From positions 310,001 to 374,000 of the forward strand of contig JBDWGH010000003.1 in the NCBI GenBank assembly GCA_039975855.1: DNA of 64,000 bases, read 5' to 3'. Below are positions 26,028 to 35,121 of this stretch, piece by piece (the stretch's first letter is position 1; each line of letters starts with the position of its first letter). Source of the DNA: Litorimonas sp039975855. GTDB lineage: Bacteria > Pseudomonadota > Alphaproteobacteria > Caulobacterales > Maricaulaceae. A model generated the notes under the pieces. The model was not told where the DNA came from. It searched no databases and was given only the letters and a program-made list of their open reading frames with translations. The position numbers and the translations under genes are program-made.

Positions 26028-27686
26028 ATGGCCCGCCAATTCTGCTATCACATGCAAGGTCTGACGAAGAAATTCGGCAATAAGACTATCCTTGATAATG
26101 TACACCTGTCGTTTTACCCGGATGCCAAAATCGGCCTGATTGGTGTTAACGGCGCCGGTAAGTCGACTCTGATGAAAGTTATGGCAGGCGTTGATATCGA
26201 AGTGACTGGGGAGCATTGGGCTGCTGAGGGTGTGAAGGTTGGCTATCTTCCGCAAGAACCGAAACTCGATCAAGCTAAGACAGTTTGGGAAAATGTAATC
26301 GAAGGGTGCGAGGATAAGCAGATTTTCGATGCCTATAATAAAGCCGCCATGGATATGGCAGAGGAATATAGCGACGAGCTAATGGAGCAAATGACGGCGC
26401 TTCAAGAACAAGTCGACGCTCGCGATGCTTGGGATATTGACTCGAAAATCGAAATGGCAATGCAGGCTTTGCGTTGTCCGCCAAAAGATGGGCCGGTCGA
26501 TTCTCTGTCTGGCGGTGAAGCTCGCCGCGTTGCTCTGTGCCAACTTTTGCTTTCAAAACCGGATCTATTGCTCCTCGATGAGCCGACTAACCATCTCGAT
26601 GCTGAAACCGTCGCTTGGTTGGAGAACTATCTCGTCAATTATAAAGGCGCGATTATTCTGATTACCCATGATAGATATTTCTTGGACAATATCACAAATT
26701 GGACTTTGGAAATCGACCGCGGGCGGGCTTATCCGCATGAAGGAAATTACTCTTCTTGGCTTGAAGCCAAAGGCAAGCGGATGGATCAAGAAGGACGTGA
26801 AAGCGATTCTAAGACGAAAGCGTTGAAACGCGAACTCGAATGGATTCGGTCCAACCCAAAAGCTCGTCAGTCAAAATCGAAAGCGCGTATTAGCGCTTAT
26901 GAGAAGCTGCGTGACGAGGCTGAGAACGAAGTCGTCTCGCATGCTGAAATCCGCATCCCTATGGGTGAACGTCTGGGTAACATCGTGGTGGAGGCGAATA
27001 ATGTTTCCAAAGGTTTTGGTGATAAGCTTCTGATCAAAGACTTGTCGTTCAAACTACCTCGCGGTGGCATTGTAGGCGTCATTGGACCCAATGGTGCCGG
27101 TAAAACGACACTCTTTAAGATGATTACGGGCCAAGAGACCCCAGATGAAGGCACGTTTAAAACTGGCGAAACGGTAGAACTCGGCTATGTCGACCAAAAC
27201 CGCGCGGCGCTCGACCCGTCCAAGAATGTCTGGGAGGCAATTTCGGATGGTCTCGACATTATTCAAATGGGGAAACGCGAAGTACCCTCTCGTGCATATG
27301 TTGGGGCTTTTAATTTCAAAGGTACCGATCAACAAAAAAATGTTGGACAGCTGTCAGGCGGTGAACGTAACCGCGTGAACTTAGCGAAAATGTTGACCAA
27401 ACCAGCCAACCTTTTATTGCTCGATGAACCGACAAACGATTTGGATCGTGAAACGCTTGCCTCTCTCGAGGTTGCTCTGGAAAAATTCCCAGGTTGCGCT
27501 GTGGTCATCTCGCATGATCGGTTCTTCCTTGACCGCGTCGCCACTCATATTCTCGCTTATGAAGGTGATAGCCATGTCGAATGGTTCGAGGGTAACTTTG
27601 CAGATTATATAGAAGACAAGAAACGTCGTCTCGGTCCGGACGCGGACATGCCGAAAAAGCTGAAGTTCGTTAAATTTGACCGGTAA
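26028..27686 (+). CDS. ettA: Energy-dependent translational throttle protein EttA (ABC-F)
   Basis: A 552-residue ABC-F protein with two ATP-binding cassettes and no membrane domain. Walker A motifs are GVNGAGKST and GPNGAGKTT, signature motifs are LSGGEARRVA and LSGGERNRVN, and Walker B motifs are LLLDEPTNHLD and LLLDEPTNDLD. The inter-domain P-site tRNA interaction linker is present (ALKRELEWIRSNPKARQSKSKAR). EttA binds the ribosomal E site and gates the first peptide bond according to the ADP/ATP ratio. Length and linker agree with EttA rather than other ABC-F subfamilies. Confidence 0.96.
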   Translation: MARQFCYHMQGLTKKFGNKTILDNVHLSFYPDAKIGLIGVNGAGKSTLMKVMAGVDIEVTGEHWAAEGVKVGYLPQEPKLDQAKTVWENVIEGCEDKQIFDAYNKAAMDMAEEYSDELMEQMTALQEQVDARDAWDIDSKIEMAMQALRCPPKDGPVDSLSGGEARRVALCQLLLSKPDLLLLDEPTNHLDAETVAWLENYLVNYKGAIILITHDRYFLDNITNWTLEIDRGRAYPHEGNYSSWLEAKGKRMDQEGRESDSKTKALKRELEWIRSNPKARQSKSKARISAYEKLRDEAENEVVSHAEIRIPMGERLGNIVVEANNVSKGFGDKLLIKDLSFKLPRGGIVGVIGPNGAGKTTLFKMITGQETPDEGTFKTGETVELGYVDQNRAALDPSKNVWEAISDGLDIIQMGKREVPSRAYVGAFNFKGTDQQKNVGQLSGGERNRVNLAKMLTKPANLLLLDEPTNDLDRETLASLEVALEKFPGCAVVISHDRFFLDRVATHILAYEGDSHVEWFEGNFADYIEDKKRRLGPDADMPKKLKFVKFDR

Positions 27687-27741
27687 TAAGTTGCAATAGA
27701 ACGGCTTGACAAAGGATGGGTAAATCCTGTCCTCTGAAAAG

Positions 27742-29640
27742 ATGAAACGTTTTCTGACATGCCTTGCGACTTTGGCTCTAATTGGCTGCTCGCAGGGCCT
27801 GTCACCTGTATCTGCCCAAACGCCGCCAATCATTGTTGATCAGTTTGGATATCTCCCTGCGTTAGATAAAATTGCAATCATCAAGGACCCGGAAATTGGC
27901 TTCGACTCTCGTCGGTCTTTTTCTCCGAGCAATCAATATGCCGTCGTCAATATTATGAACGGGCAGGTCGTTTTTACAGGGCAGCCTAAGTCTTGGAAAA
28001 ACGGAAAAACTGATGAAGTCTCCGGTGATCGTGTTTGGCACTTTGATTTCTCAGATGTGCGCGCACCCGGTCGCTATGTGGTGCGAGATCTAGACCGCAA
28101 AGTTGACAGCTACTCATTCGAAATCTCTCCAACCGTATACACGCCCGTTCTGAAGACGGCCTTCAAGACGCTCTATCTACAACGAGCGGGGTATGAAAAA
28201 ACGCCTCAGCTCGCCGGTCCTTGGGCCGATAAAGCTAGCCATCTTCGAAAAGGACAAGATCCTCAGGCGCGACTATTCAACCGCATGAACGATGCTTCAA
28301 CGGAGCGTGATCTGCGTGGCGGTTGGTACGATGCTGGGGACTATAATAAATATACGAGTTGGACCGCAAATTATGTGACGTGGTTGTTAGGTGCTTATCT
28401 TGAAAACCCGAACATCTGGACAGATGATTTTGATATTCCGGAATCTGGGAATGGAACGCCGGACCTCTTGGATGAAGTAAAATGGGGTTTGGATTGGCTA
28501 GAGCGAATGCAGAACGAAGACGGGTCGATGCTGTCCGTTATGAGTTTGGGCGAAGGGTCACCGCCGTCTTCTGCGAAAGAGGCTAGCCGTTATGGCCCAC
28601 CAAATTCCTCGACGACAGTTACATCCTCTGGAGCCTTCGCAATTGCCGCAGAAGTTTATAGCAACGTTCCGGGGTTTGAAGCGGATGCCAAACGCTATGC
28701 TGATAGGGCGGACAAAGCGTGGCGTTGGGCTGAAGCCAATCCGAACGTCAAGTTTTGGAATAATGACCCAAGGAGCAATTCGGAAAGCTTGGCAGCCGGC
28801 CAGCAAGAGGTCGAAGCCGACCGCTTTGCAAAGAAGCGATTAATCGCCGCGATCCACATGTTCGTTTTGACGGACGATCCATATTTTGTCGGTGTTATCG
28901 GGGGACTGTATGACAGCGTTAAACCGATGTCACCAAACACACCTGATGGCTTTGAAGGTATGATGGCCGCCGATCTGCTTTACTATGCGCGCCAACCCAA
29001 AACACCGGCTCGGTTTGCAGCGCGTATTAAACGGGATTACGCCCAGAATGTCCTAAATGGTTATAACGCTTGGCCAACGGTAGTGAACAAAGAACACGCT
29101 TATCGAAGCTATGTTGATGGCTATTGGTGGGGCAGCAATTCCACTAAAGCCCGTCGGGGATCCGTTTATACGCAAGCTATCGTTGGGGGTGTAGGCGAAA
29201 GATCGCAAACTGAGTATTTGAACGCGGCATCGGATTACCTACACTATATCCACGGAGTAAACCCGCTCAATAAGGTCTATTTATCAAATATGAGCGGATA
29301 CGGAGCTGAGAATTCTGTCACACAGTTTTATCACGCTTGGTTTAAAAAAGGGACGGTATGGGATGCCGTCGGCGTTTCAAAATATGGCCCTGCTCCAGGT
29401 TTTTTGGTGGGTGGCCCCAATCAAGGGTACTCTAGGGACGATTGCTGCCAAACGGTTTGCGGGGGATATGGCGCGAAGATGTGCAAAATTCCCGTGAAGT
29501 CACCGCCTGGCGGACAACCTCCGGCGAAATCATATGCTGACTTCAATGAGGGATGGCCAATCAATAGCTGGGAAGTGACAGAAAACTCTAACAGTTATCA
29601 GATTGCCTATATTCGCCTGTTGTCGAAGTTTGCACGGTAA
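27742..29640 (+). CDS. Glycoside hydrolase family 9 lipoprotein (endoglucanase-like)
   Basis: A 632-residue exported protein with lipoprotein signal (LATLALIGCSQG). Residues about 28-130 form the Ig-like CelD_N domain common in GH9 (IIVDQFGYLPALDKIAII). The catalytic domain follows with GGWYDAGDYNKY, where D197 and D200 are the base-side aspartates, the HGVNPLNKVYLSNMSG active-site region, and the C-terminal NSWEVTENSNSY, whose E611 is the probable catalytic acid. A four-cysteine insert (DDCCQTVCGGYGAKMCKIP) sits near residue 565-585. GH9 enzymes cleave beta-1,4 glucans or related oligosaccharides; substrate here is not determined. It stands alone between ettA and the ArsR fusion. Confidence 0.9.
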   Translation: MKRFLTCLATLALIGCSQGLSPVSAQTPPIIVDQFGYLPALDKIAIIKDPEIGFDSRRSFSPSNQYAVVNIMNGQVVFTGQPKSWKNGKTDEVSGDRVWHFDFSDVRAPGRYVVRDLDRKVDSYSFEISPTVYTPVLKTAFKTLYLQRAGYEKTPQLAGPWADKASHLRKGQDPQARLFNRMNDASTERDLRGGWYDAGDYNKYTSWTANYVTWLLGAYLENPNIWTDDFDIPESGNGTPDLLDEVKWGLDWLERMQNEDGSMLSVMSLGEGSPPSSAKEASRYGPPNSSTTVTSSGAFAIAAEVYSNVPGFEADAKRYADRADKAWRWAEANPNVKFWNNDPRSNSESLAAGQQEVEADRFAKKRLIAAIHMFVLTDDPYFVGVIGGLYDSVKPMSPNTPDGFEGMMAADLLYYARQPKTPARFAARIKRDYAQNVLNGYNAWPTVVNKEHAYRSYVDGYWWGSNSTKARRGSVYTQAIVGGVGERSQTEYLNAASDYLHYIHGVNPLNKVYLSNMSGYGAENSVTQFYHAWFKKGTVWDAVGVSKYGPAPGFLVGGPNQGYSRDDCCQTVCGGYGAKMCKIPVKSPPGGQPPAKSYADFNEGWPINSWEVTENSNSYQIAYIRLLSKFAR

Positions 29641-29647
29641 AAACACC

Positions 29648-29667
29648 ATATAAAGTTTTTTTTATAT
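29648..29667 (+). promoter_or_regulatory. Inverted repeat upstream of the ArsR fusion gene, candidate operator
   Basis: ATATAAA (29648-29654) and TTTATAT (29661-29667) form a perfect 7-bp inverted repeat with a 6-bp T-rich spacer, 33 bp before the start codon of the ArsR-type regulator. Position and symmetry suit a dimeric ArsR-type repressor. Confidence 0.45.
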
Positions 29668-29699
29668 ACTTTCTTTAGCGTCTCCTTTATGCCGCTGCC

Positions 29700-30662
29700 A
29701 TGGACGCAATCGCGACATATCTCAAAACGCTGGGTCACCCAGATCGGCTGCGTATATTGGCATTGCTTAGCCAAGGTGAGCTGACAGTCAGTGAACTGGT
29801 TCAAATTCTCGGTTTGTCGCAACCGCGCGTGACCCAATATATAAAATCTTTGGAACAGGTCGGAATTGTTGAACGCATGCGCGAAGGGAGTTGGGTTTTC
29901 TCCCGGTTGAAACGTGGCCAGGAAGCGAACTCCGCGATCCTTGCTGCAACCCTCTCGGCCCTGTCAGATGAAAATAAGCAACTCATGACCGACCGGGAAA
30001 GTTTGAACAAGGTGAGGGCCGAGCGCTCTCGCCAGGCTGAAGCTTTCTTTGCTTCGGTTGCCAATGATCATGATCAATTGGGCCACGAATACCTTCCGCA
30101 AGCCGATATTGAGTCGGCGCTCCTCGCTATGGTCCCAGGACATGAGTTTTCTCGAATGGTCGATTTAGGGACCGGTACTGGCCGCATGTTGAAATTGTTT
30201 GCTTCACATATTCGGAGCGGAGTTGGCGTAGATGATAGCGTCGAGATGCTTCGTGTCGCTAGGCATACTTTGTCTGATGATGCTTACACACATATCTCTG
30301 TGCAACAGGCCGATTTGCAGGATGCCCCATTGAAAGATGCCGCCGCCGATCTCGTGACCTTGCATCAGGTCTTACATTTTCTGGAAGAACCTGCTCGCGC
30401 CGTTAAAGAAGCTGCCCGTTTGTTGGGGCAGGGCGGACATATTTTGGTTACGGATTTTGCTCTGCATGATTTCGAAAACTATCGCGATAACTATGCTCAC
30501 CGTCGTCTTGGGTTTAGCGATGAAGATATGCAGCAATTCATGTCTGATACCGGATTTGAGATGATACAAATACAGACCCTGCCGGCCTCCGACCCGGCTA
30601 CGCCCAATGTCAAAATCTGGCATGCCGTAAAAACCTCCAAAGCGCTTTCAGCGACAGGATAG
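29700..30662 (+). CDS. ArsR-type regulator fused to a SAM-dependent methyltransferase domain
   Basis: A 320-residue two-domain protein. Residues 1-90 are an ArsR winged helix (LGHPDRLRILALLSQGELTV, then LSQPRVTQYIKSLEQVGIVE); no CxC metal site is present, so it is unlikely to sense metals. Residues about 140-260 form a class I methyltransferase domain with MVDLGTGTGRMLKLFA. In alphaproteobacteria such fusions commonly precede metF, as here (3-bp gap), and are thought to sense SAM or S-adenosylhomocysteine to regulate methionine synthesis. Whether the methyltransferase domain is catalytic or only a ligand sensor is unresolved. Confidence 0.88.
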   Translation: MDAIATYLKTLGHPDRLRILALLSQGELTVSELVQILGLSQPRVTQYIKSLEQVGIVERMREGSWVFSRLKRGQEANSAILAATLSALSDENKQLMTDRESLNKVRAERSRQAEAFFASVANDHDQLGHEYLPQADIESALLAMVPGHEFSRMVDLGTGTGRMLKLFASHIRSGVGVDDSVEMLRVARHTLSDDAYTHISVQQADLQDAPLKDAAADLVTLHQVLHFLEEPARAVKEAARLLGQGGHILVTDFALHDFENYRDNYAHRRLGFSDEDMQQFMSDTGFEMIQIQTLPASDPATPNVKIWHAVKTSKALSATG

Positions 30663-30665
30663 ACT

Positions 30666-31607
30666 ATGAATGCCCGTCTCCCATTACGTGACCCCAATGC
30701 CCCTGTCGGTGCAATCGCACGCGCGTCTGCCGAGAGCCCTGACCTAAAGGTCAGCTTTGAATTTTTTCCGCCCAAGAACCAGAAGATGGAGGATAAGCTC
30801 TGGGCCTCAATTGAGAAATTGGCGCCCTTGTCTCCAGATTTCGTATCCGTGACCTATGGAGCAGGCGGCTCTACCCGAGAGCGTACCCACCGCACCGTCG
30901 CGCGAATGGTCAAGGAAACAGACTTCTCGCCCGCCGCTCATTTGACCTGCGTCGATGCGACTCGCGAGGAGATTGATCAAGTCGCCCGGGAATATTGGGA
31001 TGCTGGAGTTCGCCATATTGTTGCGCTTCGAGGTGATCCATCCAACGGAATTGGAGAGGCTTACAGCCCGCATCCGGGGGGATACGCTTATGCAAACGAT
31101 CTGACTGAGGGGCTCAAGAAAATCGCGGATTTTGAGGTCTCGGTTTCAGCCTATCCTGAGCAACATCCTGAAAGTACAAATTGGTCCGTTGAAATCGATA
31201 ATTTGAAACGAAAAATAGACGCAGGAGCTACGCGGGCGATTACCCAATTTTTCTTTTCTCCTGATATATTCTGGCGCTTTCAAGACCGAGTTTTGGATGC
31301 AGGCATCGATATTCCAATTGTTCCGGGTCTTATGCTCCAGCCAAATTTTAAAGGTCTAGCCCGAATGTCTAAAATGTGCGGGGTTGCTGTTCCGGATTGG
31401 TATGCAGGTCTATTTGATGGGTTGGATAAAGATCCGATTACCCGCGACATGTTAACGGCGACACTTGCCGCGGAGTTGACGGCTGAACTTAGAGATCGCG
31501 GTGTTGATCATTTCCACCTTTACACGTTGAACCGTGCAGAAATTGCGTCATCCGTAGGACGGATATTAGGTCTACATAATAGACGGAAAGTGGAGCTGGT
31601 GGCATGA
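30666..31607 (+). CDS. metF: 5,10-methylenetetrahydrofolate reductase
   Basis: A 313-residue FAD TIM-barrel enzyme that reduces methylene-THF to methyl-THF for methionine synthesis. Motifs are VSFEFFPPKN with the catalytic Glu, SVTYGAGGSTRERT, HLTCVDATREEIDQ and ALRGDPSNG, plus ITQFFFSPDIFWRF in the core. Length fits the bacterial enzyme. It starts 3 bp after the ArsR-methyltransferase fusion and its stop overlaps the next gene by 4 bp (ATGA), giving a three-gene operon. Confidence 0.96.
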   Translation: MNARLPLRDPNAPVGAIARASAESPDLKVSFEFFPPKNQKMEDKLWASIEKLAPLSPDFVSVTYGAGGSTRERTHRTVARMVKETDFSPAAHLTCVDATREEIDQVAREYWDAGVRHIVALRGDPSNGIGEAYSPHPGGYAYANDLTEGLKKIADFEVSVSAYPEQHPESTNWSVEIDNLKRKIDAGATRAITQFFFSPDIFWRFQDRVLDAGIDIPIVPGLMLQPNFKGLARMSKMCGVAVPDWYAGLFDGLDKDPITRDMLTATLAAELTAELRDRGVDHFHLYTLNRAEIASSVGRILGLHNRRKVELVA

Positions 31608-32098
31608 TGAAGAATCCTAAAAATCTTCTAGTTTTTGCTTTCCTCGGCGGAGTCGTTGGAGTTGGGTTGGGTTTTGGCCTTGGGCGATTTAGTACCCCAC
31701 TAGACTCGAAATCTGAAACCTTGGATGCTGCATCAGAGATGATCTCAGTCATGACCGCTCAACAAGATGCGTGGAATAGAGGTGATATTGATGCTTTTAT
31801 GGATGGATATATCCAAGGCGAAGATCTTCGCTTCGCCTCCGGAGGAGATATCACGACAGGCTGGAATAGCACGATAAACAGATATAAAGCGCGCTACTCA
31901 GATCGCGCCGCAATGGGAACGCTCCGCTTTGACATTATTGATGTCACCGTAATTGATGAGGATGATGGGCTTATCTTTGGCAAGTGGGCACTTAGCCGTG
32001 AAAATGATATGCCCAATGGCTTGTTCACGTTACATTTGAAAAAAAGTGACAACGGCTGGAAGGTCGTTTCCGACCACACCAGCTCTGCCGATAAATAA
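31604..32098 (+). CDS. DUF4440/SnoaL-like (NTF2 fold) protein with N-terminal membrane anchor
   Basis: A 164-residue protein. The first 30 residues are a Gly/Val-rich signal anchor (LLVFAFLGGVVGVGLGFGLG). The rest has the NTF2-like pattern of DUF4440: QQDAWNRGDIDAFMDGYIQ, FASGGDITTGWNSTINRYKARY, GLIFGKWALSR and GWKVVSDHTSS. Family members form cone-shaped pockets that bind small molecules, but no reaction can be assigned. It overlaps the metF stop and directly abuts the convergent ilvE gene. Confidence 0.78.
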   Translation: MMKNPKNLLVFAFLGGVVGVGLGFGLGRFSTPLDSKSETLDAASEMISVMTAQQDAWNRGDIDAFMDGYIQGEDLRFASGGDITTGWNSTINRYKARYSDRAAMGTLRFDIIDVTVIDEDDGLIFGKWALSRENDMPNGLFTLHLKKSDNGWKVVSDHTSSADK

Positions 32099-32983
32099 CT
32101 AGACGCCGATGTCGATTTTTCCACGCACGCAAGCATCATAGTCTTCTGCTAATGTCCGCGTTGTTTCTCCAACCGTATAGTGCATCCCATCAATTTCACG
32201 AACAGGCGTAACTTCTGCGGCTGTTCCAACAACGAAGCATTCATCGAAATGAGGCATTTCTGATGGGTGAATATCGCGTTTGTGGACTTTGTATCCGCGT
32301 TTCTCAGCTAATTTGATAACTGTATCGTGCGTGATGCCTTCGAGAAGAATGTCATTCGTTGGTGTGTGAATTTCGCCATTTCGAACGAAGAAAATATGCG
32401 CGCCTGTGCATTCCGCGACCCGGCCTTTGAAATCAAACATGAGAGCATCGTCCCAGCCTGTTGCCTGGGCTTTGTCTTTCGCGAGCGTGCAGATCATGTA
32501 GAGGCCTGCAGCCTTTGATTTACATGGAGCGGAACGCGGGTCTGGGCGTATCCAGTCTGAGATACAAAGACGAATGCCTTTCATCTTATCTTCGAAATAA
32601 CTACCCCAATGCCAAGCGGCCACACCAAAGTGAATTTCGTTATTCTTAGATGCGACACCCATCATGTTGGAACCACGCCACGCGAATGGCCGTAAGTAAG
32701 CATCTGACAGACCCGTTTCCGCAAGCGTATCAAGACAGGCTTTGTCGATCTGTTCTAGCGTATAAGGGATTTCATAACCCAAAAGTTTTGCTGAATTTAT
32801 CAGACGCTTGCTGTGATCGGTCAGGCGGAAAATCTTACCGTCATAGGCACGGTTACCTTCGAATACACAGGAGCCATAGTGCAGAGAATGTGTCAGCACA
32901 TGGATTTTAGTCTCCCGCCAATCGACAAAATCGCCGTCCAACCAGATTTTTCCATCGCGGTCATGATAGGCTTTTTCGATCAT
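32099..32983 (-). CDS. ilvE: Branched-chain amino acid aminotransferase
   Basis: A 294-residue fold-type IV PLP enzyme that interconverts Leu, Ile and Val with their 2-oxo acids. Features include LTHSLHYGSCVFEGNRAYDG, the PLP-lysine context CKSKAAGLYM, GRVAECTGAHIFFV, LEGITHDTVIKLA and the FVVGTAAEVTPVREIDG phosphate-binding segment. Length is slightly shorter than E. coli IlvE (309). It diverges from an OmpR-type response regulator with 125 bp between the two starts. Confidence 0.93.
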   Translation of the reverse strand: MIEKAYHDRDGKIWLDGDFVDWRETKIHVLTHSLHYGSCVFEGNRAYDGKIFRLTDHSKRLINSAKLLGYEIPYTLEQIDKACLDTLAETGLSDAYLRPFAWRGSNMMGVASKNNEIHFGVAAWHWGSYFEDKMKGIRLCISDWIRPDPRSAPCKSKAAGLYMICTLAKDKAQATGWDDALMFDFKGRVAECTGAHIFFVRNGEIHTPTNDILLEGITHDTVIKLAEKRGYKVHKRDIHPSEMPHFDECFVVGTAAEVTPVREIDGMHYTVGETTRTLAEDYDACVRGKIDIGV

Positions 32984-33108
32984 GATGTTTCCCTTTTGAC
33001 TCTAGCAGTGAAGTGCGGACATCTTGCCAACACCTCGGTTACAGGTCATTTATATTTTGTGGCGGAAAAGTCATTGCAAAAAATGACTTCAAACGGGACT
33101 GATTATCT

Positions 33109-33807
33109 ATGAGTACGACGTATTTAGACAGGGCCGACACTCACATCCTGATTATTGACGACGATGACCGTATTCGGGACTTACTTTCGCGCTATTTGAC
33201 CAAGCAAGGTTATCGGGCCAGTACGGCAAATGGAGCGGATGAAGCACGCTTGAAGATGCAGGGTTTGAAATATGACCTTCTCATTGTCGATATTATGATG
33301 CCAGGCGAAGATGGATTAACGTTGACGCGATCTTTAAGAGAGCATCACGACGTGCCGATCATTCTATTGACCGCTTTAGGCGAGGCGGACCAACGCATTG
33401 CTGGTCTTCGTTCGGGGGCTGACGATTACTTGCCAAAACCATTTGAACCTGAAGAGCTATTGCTCCGGATCGACAATATATTCCGACGTGCTGGAAAAAA
33501 TCCAACAGCGGATAAAGTCGTCTTCGGGCCTTATGCGTATGATTTGAACAAAGGAATCTTGCGCAAAAATGGGAAGCAGATGAAACTAACGACGGGTGAG
33601 CAGACCTTACTTTCCCTTTTGGCGGGGCAATCGGGAGCTGTGGTATCGCGGTATATTTTGTCGGAGAATATCAAAGCCCAGTCCGAGCGCGCCGTGGATG
33701 TTCAGATGACACGACTTCGCCGAAAACTGGAAGATGATACCTCTGAACCACAGTTTCTTTTGACAGTTAGAGGCGAGGGCTATCGCCTCGTCTCAGATGC
33801 CGTCTAA
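33109..33807 (+). CDS. OmpR/PhoB family response regulator
   Basis: A 232-residue two-domain regulator. The receiver domain has the acidic pocket ILIIDDDDRIRD, the phospho-acceptor D61 in LLIVDIMMPGEDG, and the Thr and Lys switch residues in LLTALGEADQR and DDYLPKPFEPEE. The C-terminal winged helix contains MKLTTGEQTLLSLLAG and RAVDVQMTRLRRKLEDD..FLLTVRGEGYRLV. It resembles OmpR-type envelope-stress regulators. The last 11 bp overlap the start of the histidine kinase gene, showing tight coupling of the pair. Confidence 0.93.
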   Translation: MSTTYLDRADTHILIIDDDDRIRDLLSRYLTKQGYRASTANGADEARLKMQGLKYDLLIVDIMMPGEDGLTLTRSLREHHDVPIILLTALGEADQRIAGLRSGADDYLPKPFEPEELLLRIDNIFRRAGKNPTADKVVFGPYAYDLNKGILRKNGKQMKLTTGEQTLLSLLAGQSGAVVSRYILSENIKAQSERAVDVQMTRLRRKLEDDTSEPQFLLTVRGEGYRLVSDAV

Positions 33808-35113
33808 CCAGCACGTGCTCTCTCTTAGAAACATTTTGCCAAAATCGATTTTTTGGCGTGCGTTTCTAATTATCATCCTGCCTATCGTCATCATGCAAAT
33901 GGTTGTGGCTTGGTTTTTCTTCAATGCACATTGGGCACGTGTCACATCCAGTTTATCCGATTCTGTTGCGGCCGATGTTGCTGTGGCAACGCAGTTATTT
34001 CGTGAAAATCCAACTGATGAAACCGCAATGAAATTGGACGCATTATTGCGTCCTGATATGGAATTATCTGTAGTCTTGCGGCCCGGAGATACATTGCCAA
34101 CGGCGACCCGAAATTCATTTTTTTCTAACCTAGACAAGACGTTACGACGAAGTCTTACAGAAGCTGTTGATATGCCGTTTTGGTTCGACACCACGCGTTA
34201 CCCCAATCACATCGACATTCGCGTTCAGGTTGATGAAGGCGTGTTGCGATTTATCGCTGCCCGCGAGCGAGTCTTCGCGCCGACAGGGTATGTTTTCATT
34301 TTCTGGCTCATCACGGCAACGGTCGTGTTGTCGCTGATTTCGATCCTCTTTATTAGACGTCAATCCGACCCGATCCGGGAATTAGCAGATGCAGCGGCTG
34401 CCTTTGGTAAGGGGCAGGATATTTCAGGATTTAAGCCTCGTGGCGCGTCTGAAGTTCGAATGGCCGGGCAAAGTTTCTTGAAAATGCGTCGACGTTTAAG
34501 GCGGCATTTGGAGCAAAGAACTCTTATGTTAGCGGGGGTTTCTCACGACCTTCGAACACCACTAACCCGGCTAAAGCTTCAGCTTGCAATGCAAGAGGAC
34601 AGCGAAGATACGCGCGCTGCTCGGCGAGATGTTGATGAAATGGACGCGATGTTGACTGGTTATCTCGATTTCGCTCGTGGGATGGGGAAAGAAAAGCCGC
34701 AAACCGTACAGCTTACAGATTTTATTTCAGATGCGGTCAAAGACCGATCAGTCACTGTCTCACCATTTGAGGAACGAGAAATTTCTATTCGCCCGATTAT
34801 GTTGAAACGTTGTCTCGGTAACTTGGTCAGCAATGCTCTTAAATATGGCGATATGTGTCGTTTGCAAATTGAACAATCCTCTGAGTTTATCTTTATTTCA
34901 GTTGAGGATGACGGGCCCGGGATTCCCGAAGCTCAAAGACAGACTGTATTCAAAGCGTTTCAGCGTTTGGATGAGGCCCGAAATCAGAATGTTGAGGGGG
35001 TTGGTCTCGGTCTATCCATTTCTCAGGACATAGCGCAATTACATGGCGGTACCATTCTGTTGTCAGACAGCGATTTAGGTGGATTGAAGGCGACATTGCG
35101 TCTTCCGCTTTAA
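33797..35113 (+). CDS. EnvZ-like sensor histidine kinase
   Basis: A 438-residue inner-membrane kinase. Two transmembrane helices (about 21-42 and 163-187) flank a periplasmic domain of about 120 residues, followed by a HAMP linker (DPIRELADAAAAFGKGQDIS). The phospho-accepting H250 is in GVSHDLRTPLTRLKLQL, and the ATP-binding N, G1 and G2 boxes are LVSNALKYG, VEDDGPGIP and GVGLGLSIS. The H-box wording is that of EnvZ. It pairs with the preceding OmpR-type regulator; the signal is unknown. Confidence 0.93.
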   Translation: MPSNQHVLSLRNILPKSIFWRAFLIIILPIVIMQMVVAWFFFNAHWARVTSSLSDSVAADVAVATQLFRENPTDETAMKLDALLRPDMELSVVLRPGDTLPTATRNSFFSNLDKTLRRSLTEAVDMPFWFDTTRYPNHIDIRVQVDEGVLRFIAARERVFAPTGYVFIFWLITATVVLSLISILFIRRQSDPIRELADAAAAFGKGQDISGFKPRGASEVRMAGQSFLKMRRRLRRHLEQRTLMLAGVSHDLRTPLTRLKLQLAMQEDSEDTRAARRDVDEMDAMLTGYLDFARGMGKEKPQTVQLTDFISDAVKDRSVTVSPFEEREISIRPIMLKRCLGNLVSNALKYGDMCRLQIEQSSEFIFISVEDDGPGIPEAQRQTVFKAFQRLDEARNQNVEGVGLGLSISQDIAQLHGGTILLSDSDLGGLKATLRLPL

Positions 35114-35121
35114 ACTACGAT

